Shown here one piece after another: positions 26,401 to 39,100 of a DNA stretch of 64,000 nt. The stretch comes from Brugia malayi (Eukaryota > Nematoda > Chromadorea > Rhabditida > Onchocercidae), in contig NW_025062479.1 of the NCBI RefSeq assembly GCF_000002995.4, forward strand, positions 5,883,221 through 5,947,220. Reading direction: 5' to 3'. Position 1 is the stretch's first letter. Every line of letters starts with the position of its first letter. The notes under the pieces are model-generated. The model searched no databases. It saw nothing but the letters and a program-made list of their open reading frames with translations, and had not been told where the DNA came from. The position numbers were made by a program, and so were the translations under genes.

Positions 26401-28706
26401 AAGACTTAGAAATGTGGATCTGTGATGACATGGATACTGACCAGATGGAAGGACTAGATCTTGGGGAGGGTATGAAACCACCGGGGTAAGTGTTGTTTTA
26501 TTCTTATCATTTTTTACGCATACTTGCTAAGGAATTTTTCTTTCTTTAATTTGCATAAAACTACGAGAGCATGTTATGTATCAATATCTAGATACTATAT
26601 TCGTCGCCCTGGAGGACTTTTTCCGGCTTCAATACCAATTTCATCTGCAGAAAACTCACGTGTTTCTCAATTATTTCGAATTTTCGGGATTTTCCTAGCT
26701 AAAGTACTACAGGATGGTCGTTTGGTGGATTTACCACTGTCGCAACCATTTTTAAAAATAATTACCAACCCACAGGTATCCTTTCTTTGATTTGAGTAAA
26801 ATAGAGTTATAATGCCATTCAGGAATTTTCATAATTGGTTTTGTATTTCGAGATTTTGGTGAAACTATTTATGGAATTATTCAATTTTTGTGTAATGTGG
26901 ATTACATAATGTAATTTTATTTAGCTGACTGAAGGAAATACTGTTGATTTGAATGGTGTACTTGATTTGAATGATTTGGAAGAAGTATACCCAGTCAGAG
27001 GTCGGTCCAACTTCAGTTACAAATTCATAAATTATTTCTTTATTGTCTGCTGTTCCTTTCTCGTAGCTGTAACTAACTCTTTGTATTGATAGGGTTGCTA
27101 GTATTCTTTAATATTAGTTCTGGCTACGTCAACAGTTCCTCATTGTTTTTTGCTTTTTATGAATGAGGCTGATTTTTAATTGAAAGTGATTTTGGTTTCC
27201 TTCCAGAAATTTGGTGATAAAAATTTAAGTGATGGAATTGAAAGTAGTTTAATTAAGCGACCCTTTATCTATGTATATATTGAAAAGTCGATCGCAAGTG
27301 TTTAGTATTTCAGTTGGCAATATTAAAGAAAAAATTATTCAGGTCGTATATTAAAAGAACTAGATGCATATATCGTGCAGAAACGTTCTATTGAAGCTGA
27401 CAAGAGGTTTGATCCAGATACTCGACGCCGAAAGATCGAACAACTTAAATTAAATATTAATGGTTCAGAATGTACAATTGAGGATTTATCATTAACTTTT
27501 TGGTGAGCATTTCTGTGGAAATCTGAATTTTTTGTAATTGAGATTTTTTCACTTTTACCGAGATATTCTGATTTTGAATACTAATTGTTTCAGTGTAAAT
27601 CCATCGTCAACCATATTCAACTATAAGCAAATGGAACTGATTGAAAATGGTATGAATATCGATGTCACTGCTAATAATGTTGAACTTTATATTGCTTCAT
27701 GCACAGATTTTTATCTCAGTTCTGGTATTCTTAATCAGGTACAAGTTTTGGTTGAATTTCGTTAAGTTTCGGAGAAATTGTCTTGTTGCTATTTTGCAGA
27801 CATATTAGACCACGGATTGATTAGCTAACCTCATGATTTTATTTAGCAGAATTTCTTTCTAATTTATGCATACTTTGTTCCAATGCATGTGTTCAGTTCA
27901 GGTCAATTTTTTTTTCAGTTGAAAGCATTTCGCGAAGGCTTTGATCTTGTTTTTCCTTTACGAAATTTAAGGATGTTTGTTCCAAGAGAATTACAGGCCG
28001 GTTTAAAACTAGAAATTTTTTGCTTCTACATTAATGTATCTAATAGTGGTGTTTATTCAGATTGTGTGCTGATATTACATTTTACACACACAGATACCTG
28101 ATATTACATTTTTTCCTTTTTGAAAATGGAATCCAGGTTGCAATCCTTTGCAATTTCAAATTAAACTGGTTGGTTTGCAGACTTTGCTCTCTGGTGATCA
28201 GTGTCCGGAATGGACTCGTGAAGATATTATTAGTTTCACTGAGCCAAAACTGGGTTATACTAAGGAATCGCCTGGTTTCTTACGCTTTGTTGATGTTCTA
28301 GTAGGAATGAATGCTTGTGAACGCAAGTCCTTTTTACAGTTTACAACAGGTTGTTCTTCGTTGCCGCCAGGTTCGTTATATGAAACATGAATCGAGCAGT
28401 TTGTTTATGATTGCATGTCATTTTTCTTTTCAATTTTTTTTTTGTGATAAACAATTGAGATTTTTTCTTTTTATTCAGTCATCCATTCATTATATTTCTC
28501 ACGCTTTTCATTTCATATTTGTAGGTGGTTTGGCAAATTTGCATCCACGTTTGACAATTGTTCGAAAAGTTGATAGCGGCGACGGTAGTTATCCATCTGT
28601 GAATACTTGTGTTCACTACTTAAAATTGCCCGATTATAGTTCTACGGAGATTATGCGTGAACGTCTTCTAACAGCAACTAATGAAAAAGGTTTTCATCTA
28701 AACTGA
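8497..28706 (+). CDS. hecd-1: HECTD1/HECD-1 type HECT E3 ubiquitin ligase
   Basis: This is a giant cytosolic E3 ubiquitin ligase of about 60 exons and roughly 3,000 residues, somewhat longer than I recall for human HECTD1 (about 2,600). Start [14 protein letters not shown] at 8497 and end [17 protein letters not shown] match the family ends. In order: an armadillo-like N-terminal region (8673-11297); ankyrin repeats (11574-11977; [13 protein letters not shown] and [11 protein letters not shown]); a conserved DFVTGW region (14783-15288); a SUN-like jelly-roll (16756-17621; [20 protein letters not shown]); a MIB/HERC2 domain (about 18412-18691; [10 protein letters not shown]); a long Ser-rich linker (18774-23322); an acidic stretch; the DPRPGRTN motif near 24100; and the HECT domain (26141-28706). 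The catalytic Cys is in [10 protein letters not shown], codon 28608-28610. The 93-base segment 11110-11202 is open in frame and may be intron or exon. Exons from about 18957 to 23749 are chosen by splice phase because the linker is poorly conserved. Confidence 0.93.
11574..11977 (+). other. hecd-1: Ankyrin-repeat exons of hecd-1
   Basis: Two exons (11574-11738 and 11821-11977) encode ankyrin repeats. [20 protein letters not shown] is followed by [20 protein letters not shown]. This is one of the strongest identity blocks to vertebrate HECTD1 and anchors the gene assignment. Confidence 0.9.
13108..13132. repeat. Perfect 10-bp hairpin in a hecd-1 intron
   Basis: CAGTACATCA (13108-13117) and its exact complement TGATGTACTG (13123-13132) flank a 5-base loop. 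It lies in the intron between the exons ending at 12865 and starting at 13174. The stem is too short for a microRNA precursor and no function is claimed. Confidence 0.75.
13407..13470. repeat. Imperfect 36-bp tandem duplication in a hecd-1 intron
   Basis: The block TATAATTCTTATTT...AAACGTA occurs twice head to tail, in the intron after the exon ending near 13396. Confidence 0.75.
19284..19409 (+). other. hecd-1: hecd-1 linker exon with a CCHC zinc knuckle
   Basis: This 126-base open segment encodes [20 protein letters not shown] followed by [16 protein letters not shown]. The spacing is exactly C-x2-C-x4-H-x4-C (codons 19310-19351), the retroviral-type zinc knuckle. Splice phases fit both neighbours. 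The exon before ends in phase 1 at about 19093, this segment starts after a weaker TTTTGAG acceptor, and its GTAGGT donor hands phase 1 to the exon at 19546. Zinc knuckles bind RNA, single-stranded DNA or protein. I do not know of one in HECTD1 from other animals. The weak acceptor is the main doubt. Confidence 0.5.
20311..20373. repeat. 32-bp tandem duplication in a hecd-1 intron
   Basis: Two copies of TTATGTTACCTTT.ATTTTC followed by GCATTTAAGT stand head to tail, differing at two positions. They lie in the intron before the exon at 20513. Confidence 0.8.
24332..25404 (+). other. hecd-1: hecd-1 exons between the DPRPGRTN motif and the HECT-proximal region
   Basis: Exons at about 24332-24420, 24479-24613, 24802-24939 and 25199-25404 encode [13 protein letters not shown] and [20 protein letters not shown], both shared with HECTD1. 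An unusually short intron of about 58 bases (24421-24478) separates the first two. The frame is also open across it, so intron retention would lengthen the protein without a stop. Confidence 0.7.
26141..28706 (+). other. hecd-1: HECT catalytic domain exons of hecd-1
   Basis: Nine exons encode the HECT fold. The N-lobe starts near [20 protein letters not shown] and includes [15 protein letters not shown], the strongly conserved E2-binding lobe. The C-lobe has [34 protein letters not shown] and the active-site loop [14 protein letters not shown]. All key catalytic features are present, so the ligase should be active. Confidence 0.93.
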
Positions 28707-31047
28707 GGGGAATTTTTATACCATTTATTGCTGAATTCATCTCTTTCAGTAATATTTCGTATTTTTCTTTGTTCAAATTGGTGTTCGGATGCATTGCTGA
28801 GTATAGTTGGGAATAGTATGCAGTTACTATTCAATATTCACCATCCTTGTAGAATTGTTGTTCTTACTCGAGGAGTTCTTATTCGCATATTCTGTTTTAA
28901 ATTTTTTATGTTGAGGAGGCAGAACTTTCAAGATTTTGCTATTTGAGTTATTAGTGCAACTGTACAATGCAGATATGAGTTATATTGAATCAGCTAAATG
29001 TGTATTTTCACTATTGCAGTTGTAAATTCGTATTATCTTAATTTTACTTCATAGTGTTCAAGTAAATTTTCTTATATATCCGTTGTTATCTGAAAGGAAA
29101 TGAACAGGTTTCACAAGATTACAATTCGAGGCGGATTCTGAAAATCCTAAATTTAGATGAGAATTCCATTGTCCATCTTCGTGAAATTGTTCCTGAACTT
29201 TGATTCATTTCATAGCTTTTGGGACTTTTTCTTGTAAATGAATTACCGGAATCTGTATTTTGACTTAACAAACAATCAAAATCTGGACTGTATATTCAAA
29301 CTTGCACAATATACGGTCGAGACCGTTATAGTATTGATTTTTGTCGTAGTTCTACTTGAGAATCCTGAGACTTCTTGGTGAACATCTCCGACTTGAAATA
29401 TTATCTTTAGAACGTTTTATTAATGTAATCATTTATTTTCAACTTTGAAAAAGCCTATGGTTTCGGAACTTTATGAGAGAAAATAGTGAATGCTCTACAG
29501 AAGAGGAAATGAATGTTTGCAGGGACGGCGAGTATTATATTGTATGAACTATGAGTTGTGGTTAGCACAGACGGAACTTATGTTTTGATTGCACATGCAC
29601 TTCACTTTTTTGCAGAGAAAGAATCGTTTAGCACATCAGTCATATGAACTGTATTGATATATTTGGTTATTTTTCGAGTTCAAACAAAACCATTTTTTAT
29701 CTAATGTAAATCAACTTTCACTTTTGTAGCTAGATCCTGTCTATACGGGATATTTGTATGGAAACAGTGTTGTTTTTAACTCTGTTTAGGTGCCATAAAC
29801 AGTTTGTGGTAATGGAGTTACATAAATACATTGAATTGCCGTAAAAGTTGCAAGTCATCCTGGGTGGTATGGAAAGGCATGTACTACTACATGAGATGCT
29901 CAATAGTGATTATGCATACAGAACGAGAATGACTTAAGACGATTTATCTTTAGTTTGGGAAGTGGTTGAGAGTACCTAAAAAATGTTCAAATAGTTCGTT
30001 CACCAAATTTTTGCTTTGAACGAAATAAACAAATTTTTAGTACAGAGAATTATTTAGTTAATTGTCCATGAGAGTTTTTATTGTGGGAAGCTAACTGGTA
30101 TTGGATGGTTTAGTCAATCTTTTATAGAGATAACGCTGAAATGATCACGTAAATGCAAGGATTGTATCAGGTCAAATATTCGGAAATTGTTTGAATACAG
30201 CGTTTCAAAATACGGCATGCCATAGAAGTTTAACATTGCTGAAACTGGTTTTGCGATCGCATCTTAATGACAGCACTGTATTGCAACCGAATTATACATT
30301 GATCAGTTTTGTTATCCATACACCATATACAGTTTACGAATTGCAGAATCACCACATTCGTACCGTTCAACGGCACGTGTGGAAATTATTCCCGAAGCGA
30401 AGCAAACTTCCACCAGAAAGCAAGGCAAGAAACTTTCATAGAACTCGTGATCTGAAGATTTCTTGCCAGAATTTCTGCATTATATTGTATTAATTAAATA
30501 TATACTTTAACAAACCCCATCTCAAGGCAACCTTCAATTGATTTTGTTTAAAAACTCTTCTGTCCAATCCGCATAAAGTACAACTACCGAATAACACAAT
30601 AAGTGTTAATCATCTGAACAAACACAATAATTCATTGATATAAACAGTGGATACCCCGGTTGCTACTTCTGTTGTCTTGGGTAAACAATATACGTGCGAC
30701 GCGTATAAATACCAACGACCATAGCTTTAACGAAATCAACATCAGATAACCTATGCCCACCTCAAGATACACAGCCTTCTAGTTGTAAATTTGTAAATTA
30801 AATAGCACCGGAAAAAGACACTGAGGTAAAACAATAGAGCTTGACTATCTTGATACATAATAGTGAGTTCTCAGGAATTTCATCCAGTTAGAAAATTTCT
30901 CTTGTGACAGATGAATCCCTAAGCTATTAGAGTTAAGGTGATGCACGAAGTCTAAAAACTTGCCAAGCAAAAAAGAAACCTTTATAATTATCAGACACTG
31001 CTAAAAATAAGAACTGATATTCTTACGTGATGAAACAGAACCCGGCG

Positions 31048-31078
<31 letters not shown>

Positions 31079-31774
31079 AGCACTGCTTACATTTTTATCA
31101 TACATATATGAATCGACGTATTGAGTTTACTACATCGTACCGACCAAATATATGCTAAACGTCTATTTATACGAAAGAAAAGAAACGGACGGAATTACCC
31201 TGAGGAACTTATGAATTATCCAAAGAACTACAATTATCATTGTAGTTTAATTATGATCAGTATGCAAAACCGACTTTCTCCTTGACAATTACTGAATCTT
31301 CACTATGAAATAATCCAACTGCAGTTGACTTAGCTGACCAATAAAGTTCATCTGATATTTGAACAACGTATCAATTACTAACGAATCTGACATAAACGGT
31401 AAAGAATGACACAGCTGCAAATAAGATTAGGTGATGTGCCAACAAATTCACTAAAGAATAGACGCACTTGACCACTAGCAAATAAAATCATATAAAAAAG
31501 TTAAATAAAAATCAGGACACGAATTTCCTTTAATATTTCTCCTTAATTCCAATTTGCTTCGATTTCTTTTTTTTTTTTTTTTTTTTTTTGAATTTCTGCT
31601 CCTTAAAATTTAAAATGCAACCGAGGAGATATCAAAAACTTTAAAGCAAATTCTTGAATTAAAACAATGAATTAACAAAGTGCAAACATCAAAATCAGAA
31701 AACATCAGCCAACTGCATAAGGATATTTCCGGAGAAATTCTGAGAAAAATTGAACAGGTTTCCGAATAACAAAT
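28707..31774. other. Intergenic region and hecd-1 3' UTR
   Basis: This is AT-rich sequence between the hecd-1 stop and the inhibitor-2 stop, two convergent genes. A candidate AATAAA lies at 30024-30029 on the plus strand. A run of about 30 A (31048-31077) and one of about 23 T (31567-31589) are present. The 100-codon frame at 30191-30493 uses a non-ATG start, has no family features and is not called. Confidence 0.5.
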
Positions 31775-33369
31775 CTATTCCATGCTTTCTTCATCCTTTG
31801 CTAACAGTTCTTTTGCTCGTAACAATGCGGCACCTTCGTTGTAATGCATCCTTCTCTTTTTTTCGAATTCACACTTATGGGCTGAAAGCGAAACAAAATT
31901 ATAAACAAAAGCTGCACTCATTTTATTTCAAAATATACCTTCAAAGACTGAACCAGACATCTCTCTCACAGTAACCACTAGAAAAGAACTACGCTTCAAT
32001 TTAAATACCATTTGTAATCAACGTTTCTGGAACTTGAACAAAAATTCGAGAGTGTTGTTGCTCGAGAATCTTGAATTAAAGAATAACAGTAAAGAATTAA
32101 CAGCAAACACGGCAAATTCTTTACTGTTCTAATGAGATCCAGAATTTAACCATAACTGTCATAAGTAAAGCTTTCAAAGACAATCCATTTTATCCAGAAT
32201 GATGACAGAACACAACTGACAAACGGTTAATAACAACAAGAAATCAACATACCAATCTGCTCAGGAGTAAGTTCAACCTCGCTCTCATCATCTGGTAAAA
32301 TTTTTCCGAGACAAGTTGGCGGAATAGATGTGCCAGCTTCAATGCTTTCAGCTAATTTCACTGGATCAACTCCAACCAAAGAAACTCGGCGAGGTGCCTT
32401 TGTAACGTGATTGTCTGTATCATCTTCGCTATCGCTATATCCATGATATGGAGTCTTCGGTTCTTCAATCTTCATATGCCTAAAACATGCAACGAAAGAC
32501 GGTCAATAAATCAAAAAACCTAAACAGTTTCAATCTGGAAGATGACACTAAAAATGTATTAGTAAAAAGCACATTTTCCAGCACTAAACTATGATTTATA
32601 GGATGTTCGAAAAACCACGACTAGAGAGAATAAATCTGAAAAGAAATGATAACACACATTGGATTTAGCAAGCATCTGAAAAATTCTGAAAAAATTTGAA
32701 AAACTCAAATAATAAGCATTAAGCAAGCAGTACTATACCACAGCGAACAAGATTAGAACATGAGTACTGTTCAAAATAGCAATCTTAGCACCTTATTCTT
32801 TGGTGATACACATAACCTGCTGTTAACACTATTTGTTTTGATGGAAATGTGATATTCTGATAATTTTTAAGAGACCAAAAAAGCTGGTGTATTTCTAATA
32901 AATTAACTAAATACAAGTAAAACATTCAGGAACAAGATCTTATTTCTCTTTCGAAACTGTCGAGAACAAGAAAAAATTACAAACCCATATTCTTTATCAA
33001 TTGGATGATGCGTTGCGATAATGTTCATTTCATCGAAGTGGGCTCGATCTTCAGCAATACGCTTGCTTTCTTCCGCTGATGGCTGCTTTGCAAAAAATAT
33101 AATTTTGAAAATCGTATACGAGAAAAACCATCTCCATCCCACAATGTTAAATGACCAAAGGAATTTTAAGAACAAATCGGTTTTAAAAATGAAACCAAGA
33201 AGTGGAAACAGACACGATGTATATCCAAATACCGATGCATTATACCGTAGCAGCAGGTATTTTTAAAAAAAAAAAGAACCTTGAGAATGGACTTTTTCGG
33301 TTTTAATTTCAAATACTCGCTTGGATCAAGCAAATGTGCTTCACCAGAAACTTCCTGACCATTATTCAT
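31775..33369 (-). CDS. szy-2: Protein phosphatase 1 inhibitor-2 (I-2)
   Basis: This is a regulatory subunit of protein phosphatase 1, involved in centrosome and mitotic control. Four exons are in phase: 33280-33369, 32985-33085, 32253-32479 and 31775-31881, giving 174 residues. Exon 1 encodes [15 protein letters not shown] and ends in KPKKSILK, the SILK PP1-docking motif (GILK in mammals). Exon 2 has [19 protein letters not shown]. Exon 3 begins [20 protein letters not shown] and carries the conserved TP site equivalent to Thr72 phosphorylated by GSK3. Exon 4 has [22 protein letters not shown], the HYNE block that occupies the PP1 active site. All three PP1 contact elements are present. A diverged copy of exon 1 lies 1.5 kb upstream. 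Confidence 0.93.
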
Positions 33370-36187
33370 GATAGAGCTAAAACAAAAAGGTTCGGAAAAT
33401 GCTAATGGATGACGGAACGGACAACAGCAAAAAAAGTATTGGAGGAAAAGAGATCAGTGTCAGTAGTACGCATTTTAAGCCAACTGATTTACTGAGTAGA
33501 GAAATTTTTGCTGCTTCACCAAAGAATAAGCTGTTGAAAAAAAATGTTATTTTCAAGTTCTTCATCTCTGATTTCTTCATTTTTCTAAATTATTGAAAAC
33601 TGAAGTTCCGGATGTTAAAATTGCAAAACGAAACAAGGTATTAACTGAACTGTTTAAAACAAAAATCTTAGCAAAGCCTTTTTTTCGCAATTTCTCACAT
33701 ATCTAAAACATTTCAAAAAGCTGACTTTGGCCCACGATGGGTAACGCTCGACTGGAAGTAGAAGTAATCAACAGAAAATTTGTCTCCTCAATCTCATGGA
33801 AGTTTTCAAGAGATATGATGCCTAAAAATTAGTAATAATAAACGGTGAGTAACTCTCCAGTATCGTAGAAAAAAGACAAAGTGATAAGATGGAGCAGCTG
33901 CAAGTAATCAATTCAACAAAGCGATAACTGCCACTAAAGATAAGAAAGCTAGGCCTATTTTCTCATTCTTCTTAAGTGCTCCATCAGCTTCCTCCTAACC
34001 TGTAAAAGACAAAAAAAAAAAATTGTCAAAGCAAACCATACAAGCTGAAAATGACCTAACCCTACACCCGACGCAGATCTGGAAGTTCATGGTGAATGCC
34101 GCCAAACCATTCAGCTCACTTACCCGTATTCCTCGGTAGACCACTGCTCTGAAACGTCTCAAACCAAATGAATGGCCTAACTGCTAACTGCCTTAAAATG
34201 TTAGAAGTTGATCCATTGACAACAGCGATGTCGATGGTCATTCGACAGTGACATGGTTTGAACTAAACCTTTTTTTACACATTTCAGTTTCACGAAAACC
34301 GCTAGGTATGATCCACGGCTTAATACATTGGAGCCAGTTCCAGAAAGGAAGCACAAAGAACCAAGAAACTCAACCCACCGATCCAGCCTACAGTGAGTCG
34401 AACTGCAAACTTTCTAAACCAAAAAGTTGACGCACTCCGGAAACATTGCTTTAAATCCTGGGTCTTATATGATATGGGCTTCTTTTCTTTCCTTACAAAA
34501 GGGAAACCAGGCTTTTCATTTGGAGACTGAACTTTTATTTAGAAATCCGGATCTTCAAAATACGACTTCCGACACATTAGTTCCTTTTAAGGGTTACTGT
34601 AAACGTCCAGGAAACTTATTGAAAAAAAACTTCAGTAAAAATGAAGAATCTTAGGAATATATTAACAATATAAACGAAACATAACTTTTACAGCCAAGTC
34701 AGACTGACTAAGAGCCCAGCTAAACGAAGTCCAACCTATTCTCCAAAATAAGTCATTAGAACAGGCTCCATTCTAAATCCCTGGATAAGAAGAACTGGTG
34801 TTTTAAAAAAAAAAAAAAACCTTGAGAATGGACTTTTTCAATTTTAATTTCAAATACTCGCTTAGACCAAGTAAATCTGCTTCACCAAAAACTTCCTGAC
34901 CATTATTTATTATGCAGTTAAAAGAAAAAGATCCGGAAAATTCAGGTGGATGACGGAACGTACAATAGCAAATAAAGTATTGGAAGATCTCCCTTAATAT
35001 AACTACTAACAAACAGCATTACATCATCTATTCAAATGGTTATTTGCTTGGAAGAGAAATAGTGTCACAAGTATATACATGTTAAGCAATTTAAGTTGGT
35101 GGGTAGAGAGACTTTTCCTAGCTCACGAAACCACTAATGCTTCCTTGAACATAAAACGCAGATGTAGCCTTGACTGTCAGGACAATCATCAATAATGAGT
35201 TGTCATCCTCGTTGCAAAGTGCAAGAACCAATCTAACTATTTTGAAGAAAATTCGGTTGCTGTTGTTAGGATAGTAAGGAACAATTCCTCTTTTACGGAT
35301 ACTGTAAAAAAATGTGTAATCAGTCGTGAAAAAAAGAGAACCATCCCAATACTGATAAATATAACAAGACTACCGATATATGGAACAGAATTTGGGATCT
35401 TGAAAATTCTTATTTTTAATGCTTATGTTGATCTGACTGCTCTCTATTGAATGAATGAAATTTTCAAATTTGTGAGCTAAAACCTACAAGAAACACAACG
35501 AAATGTTCACGCATTAAGAAATATAGGAAATAGATATATACATACGGAAATTACTAACCTATCTAAATTGCTCTCCAATATTTTGCATCTACCTGTTTGA
35601 TATGAAGAATCTTTACTGAAAAGCCATATTCATTCTGTAATTTCAACTAAATAAGTTGGATATTAAAATCCACTCAACCGCTCAAAGTGAAACCCTTTAT
35701 AAAACTTCTAAATAATATCTACAGCTAGCGAAAGTTAGTCGCTTTAACACTGAAGAGCATCACCTAATCTTCCTGGCAGGAACGAAAAAAGGCAGAGGGA
35801 GCTACTATAAACCGACCTGACTAGCTTAACTATGAAAACTTAACTACTTTCGAACTATTTTCAAATTAAATCTACATCCTTTCTAAATTTTACACCAGCT
35901 ATTAATGTATCACCAACTACTTATTTTATCTTTTCACCTCTTGAAGGAATAGCAAAAAAAAAAAAAAAAAACGAATGAACACTATTTCATTTATTACTTT
36001 CAAAATTCATTTCTCTTGGTCACAAAAAACAAGGGAATTTTTTCACATGATAACCAATTTAGAATACAAATTCCGTTACTTCCAAAGTATGAAGGGATGA
36101 TGAGAACTGGAATGCATTGGGCATGCAAATTAGAAGTAGAAATTTTGTAGAAATTTTGCACTGAGTCAACGGTAACGATTGAAAAGT
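33370..36187. other. Upstream region of inhibitor-2 and 3' region of PIG-S
   Basis: The region contains the inhibitor-2 promoter, the duplicated exon-1 segment at about 34801-35145, and the PIG-S 3' UTR. A candidate AATAAA for PIG-S (read on the minus strand) lies at 35990-35995, about 190 bases past its stop. An 18-base A run precedes it near 35954. Other short open frames look random. Confidence 0.5.
34801..35145 (-). pseudogene. Duplicated, start-less copy of inhibitor-2 exon 1
   Basis: The minus strand at about 34821-34913 encodes NNGQEVFGEADLLGLSEYL followed by KLKLKKSILK. This mirrors exon 1 of inhibitor-2, and the GT donor and adjoining T-rich intron start are also copied. The initiating ATG has become ATA. 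Similarity continues beyond the exon: the GGATGACGGAACG block and following sequence match 33370-33450, with weaker similarity to about 33530. This is therefore a segmental copy of promoter, exon and intron start, not a retrocopy. No stop codon interrupts the copied frame. Confidence 0.8.
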
Positions 36188-39100
36188 TTAGTTGACTAAG
36201 CTTTTCTGAATGCAAAACCTATCTTTACCCATCCAGTATCTACTTAAAGCCAAAAGTGAACCAAATAACGGTAAAAGCGTTGGTAAGAATAATGGCAGAT
36301 AGATTGCAAATTTCTGATCATTCGGGAAGTACAACAACGAGAGCAAACTTTTGTCATTCAAAGCACTTTCAGCCAATGCTCGACCTTTAGCAACCGATGC
36401 AACTTCAATGTGGCCGGTTTTCTCAACTGTTGTAAGAACTTGAGAAATAAGCTCAACCGCCAGATTAGTTTTACTTGCCACCTAAAAGTTTATTATAATT
36501 ATTTGTATCAAAGCTACTGACATAATAAAAAATAACGATAAACTTTGACCAAGTAGTTCAACATTTTTGGTTTGCTCTTGTGCGAAGAAATGGGCTAAAG
36601 TGCAGAATAAAGCTGCTGTCTTCTTTGATTATTCCCCTTCAGCACAAGACCGTTTGAAGAACACTTTTAAAAAATAGTCTAATTTTTTAAGAATATAATC
36701 ATTTCATTCCGGAAAAAATCATTTGTAACATATCTCTTCATTTATGACAATGTTATCAATCTGTGAGATTAATTTGTGAATCGCAGCAATTGACGAGATC
36801 CCACTTATCGAACAATCGATAAATGACCGTAATTTAATGCGTTTAATTTCCCATTTTGCCACTGGTAATGATAATCGATCAAATGATACTGGTAAGTCTG
36901 TATCAAGGCCAAAAAGAACACGCATAGCAGCAACCACTGATTGATTGAGAGCTAAGCGTTTTTCGCCACCATAGGAAAGTAAAGCGCCCCAGGAAGCTAC
37001 AATCACACCATTGCTCTCATCACCCTGAAAAACTTAACCTTATTTTTCATTATCAGTTTGTCGAAAAGATTTGCAAAAAACCCTATCCCTAATAAGCTTA
37101 TGATTAAAAAGTGCAAACCATCTTGTCTCAGGTCAAATATATTTCCGCTGCAGGATTATAGATCCTCAGTAATTATTCTTTTATAAAGCTGTAAGAAAAA
37201 AAAAGTTCCTACTTTTTATGAAAATGGTTATAGGACTGTCCTCTTTTCAGCAGTGATTTAAATAAACAAAAAAAGTAAAATCGAACATCAGCATGAATGG
37301 AGAGTACAAAAATAGACGGTTAAAAGGCTTTAATGGATATAGTCATTTTCATAACAAGTTGGAGAACTGTGTCAAATATGTTGCACTAAGCAAAACGTTT
37401 AGAGATCAATCCCGATAAGAACTGCCTGAAAAATGCAAAATAAAAAAATATATACCATGTAATCAAGAAGAGTAATTGGATGAGGTGCATCCAGTACTAC
37501 TAATTTCATAACTGGAACAGATGACTCAACAGTACTGGTCTCCTGTTCGATCTATAAATCATAGCACCAACATTACACCAAAAAAAAAGTCAAAACACTT
37601 TTTGATTATGAAAGTTACAAAAATTTCTAGACCTGCAAATAATCTTTCGATTTTGATGAATTAGCAAAATTTCTTACAGCAGTAACTATTTGTGATATGT
37701 CATCCATTCGAATGCTATTTCTTTCTTGCATATTTTTTTTTAGCCATGCGGTCAAGTCAAAATCCCAGAGATGTTCTGAACTGATAACCAAGTCTGACAC
37801 TTCGGCCAATTTTGTGGCAAATCGACGTGCATGCAAAATAATATTCTCCGCTGAATAATATTCGTTGCTCTCATTATAACCAGCGTGTAAGAATATTACT
37901 TGCACAATATATCGAGCACTTAAAGCGACTGAATCCCAAATCAAGCGTTTCTGCAGAAATAGGACAAGGAAACATGCAATAGAAAACAACTAAAATTTCT
38001 ACCAAAAAAATTTTATGGAGGTTATATATATAGGTTATATAAGTTATATATATAGCTTGTCTAGCATTTCCTTCATTAGTAACAACATACATTTACTTCC
38101 CACTTAAATGCACAATTTAATTCGAATTTAAAACGGACAGAAACCATGATATAAAAGTTAACCTGCTGACTTGATGATAAAGTAACAACTTCCGACGATA
38201 GTATTCGCTGCCTCAGATCACGTTTTACAATTGCTGAAAGATGACCGGTATCCAAAAGAACATCTGTTATGGCTGCAAACATACGTTGCGCAACCTTCGA
38301 TTCATCTTGATGGTTAAGGATAAACGACCACTGGTCATCGAAATAGGTTGTATATCCAGAATATGGCCATACTGTCTCATTAATTATTGCAATATGCACT
38401 CCAAACAAATCACTCTTCTCCGTATTAATTGTTGAAACGAATCCCAAAGCATCCTGAATAAATCTACCTAACAAACAGATTAAAACATTTATGAATTTAA
38501 AGCAACGAATACAGCTGTAAAGTAAATAACACAAAAAAAACAAAACAAACCATATCTTCGTGATTCAACCTAAATATGAAGCGCAGTTGATCGATTTTTG
38601 GAAGCTTAGAAAGTTCATTCAGAAGTAGACCAATTGCACGGTCAACATGAGATTTCATAGATGAATATGAGCTAGCTATTGATATATAAACCTGTGTTAC
38701 AACATATTAACGCTTTTGAGAACAACTGTCTCATATTGATTTTACTAAACAAAAGATTTTCGAATGAAATGAGTCTAAAGTAAAGGTACTACTAAAATTT
38801 GTAAAAAGGTGGAAAACATATAAACTCAAAAAACGTACTGGCAAGGTGATTTGCTGGTTAGGAGGAAAAGTACGAAATGGTACTCGGTATGTTGAAGTTG
38901 TTTGCCACCATAATGGTAAGCCAAATATGAGCATAATAACAATAAATGTAAGTGCAGAAATCCTTCGGAAAGGTAATTCTGCGCGTTCTTCAGCAGTAAG
39001 CATCAGAAGCTAAATATTTTACAATAATCAATATTTGATTTGATTTTGAAAATTAAATACTCATACAATTACCTCGCTAATTAAAGAAAATTTGCAAACA

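Noticed and set aside
30191..30493. 100-codon plus-strand open frame
   Set aside because: It starts at a non-ATG codon, has no family features, and lies in the hecd-1 3' intergenic region.
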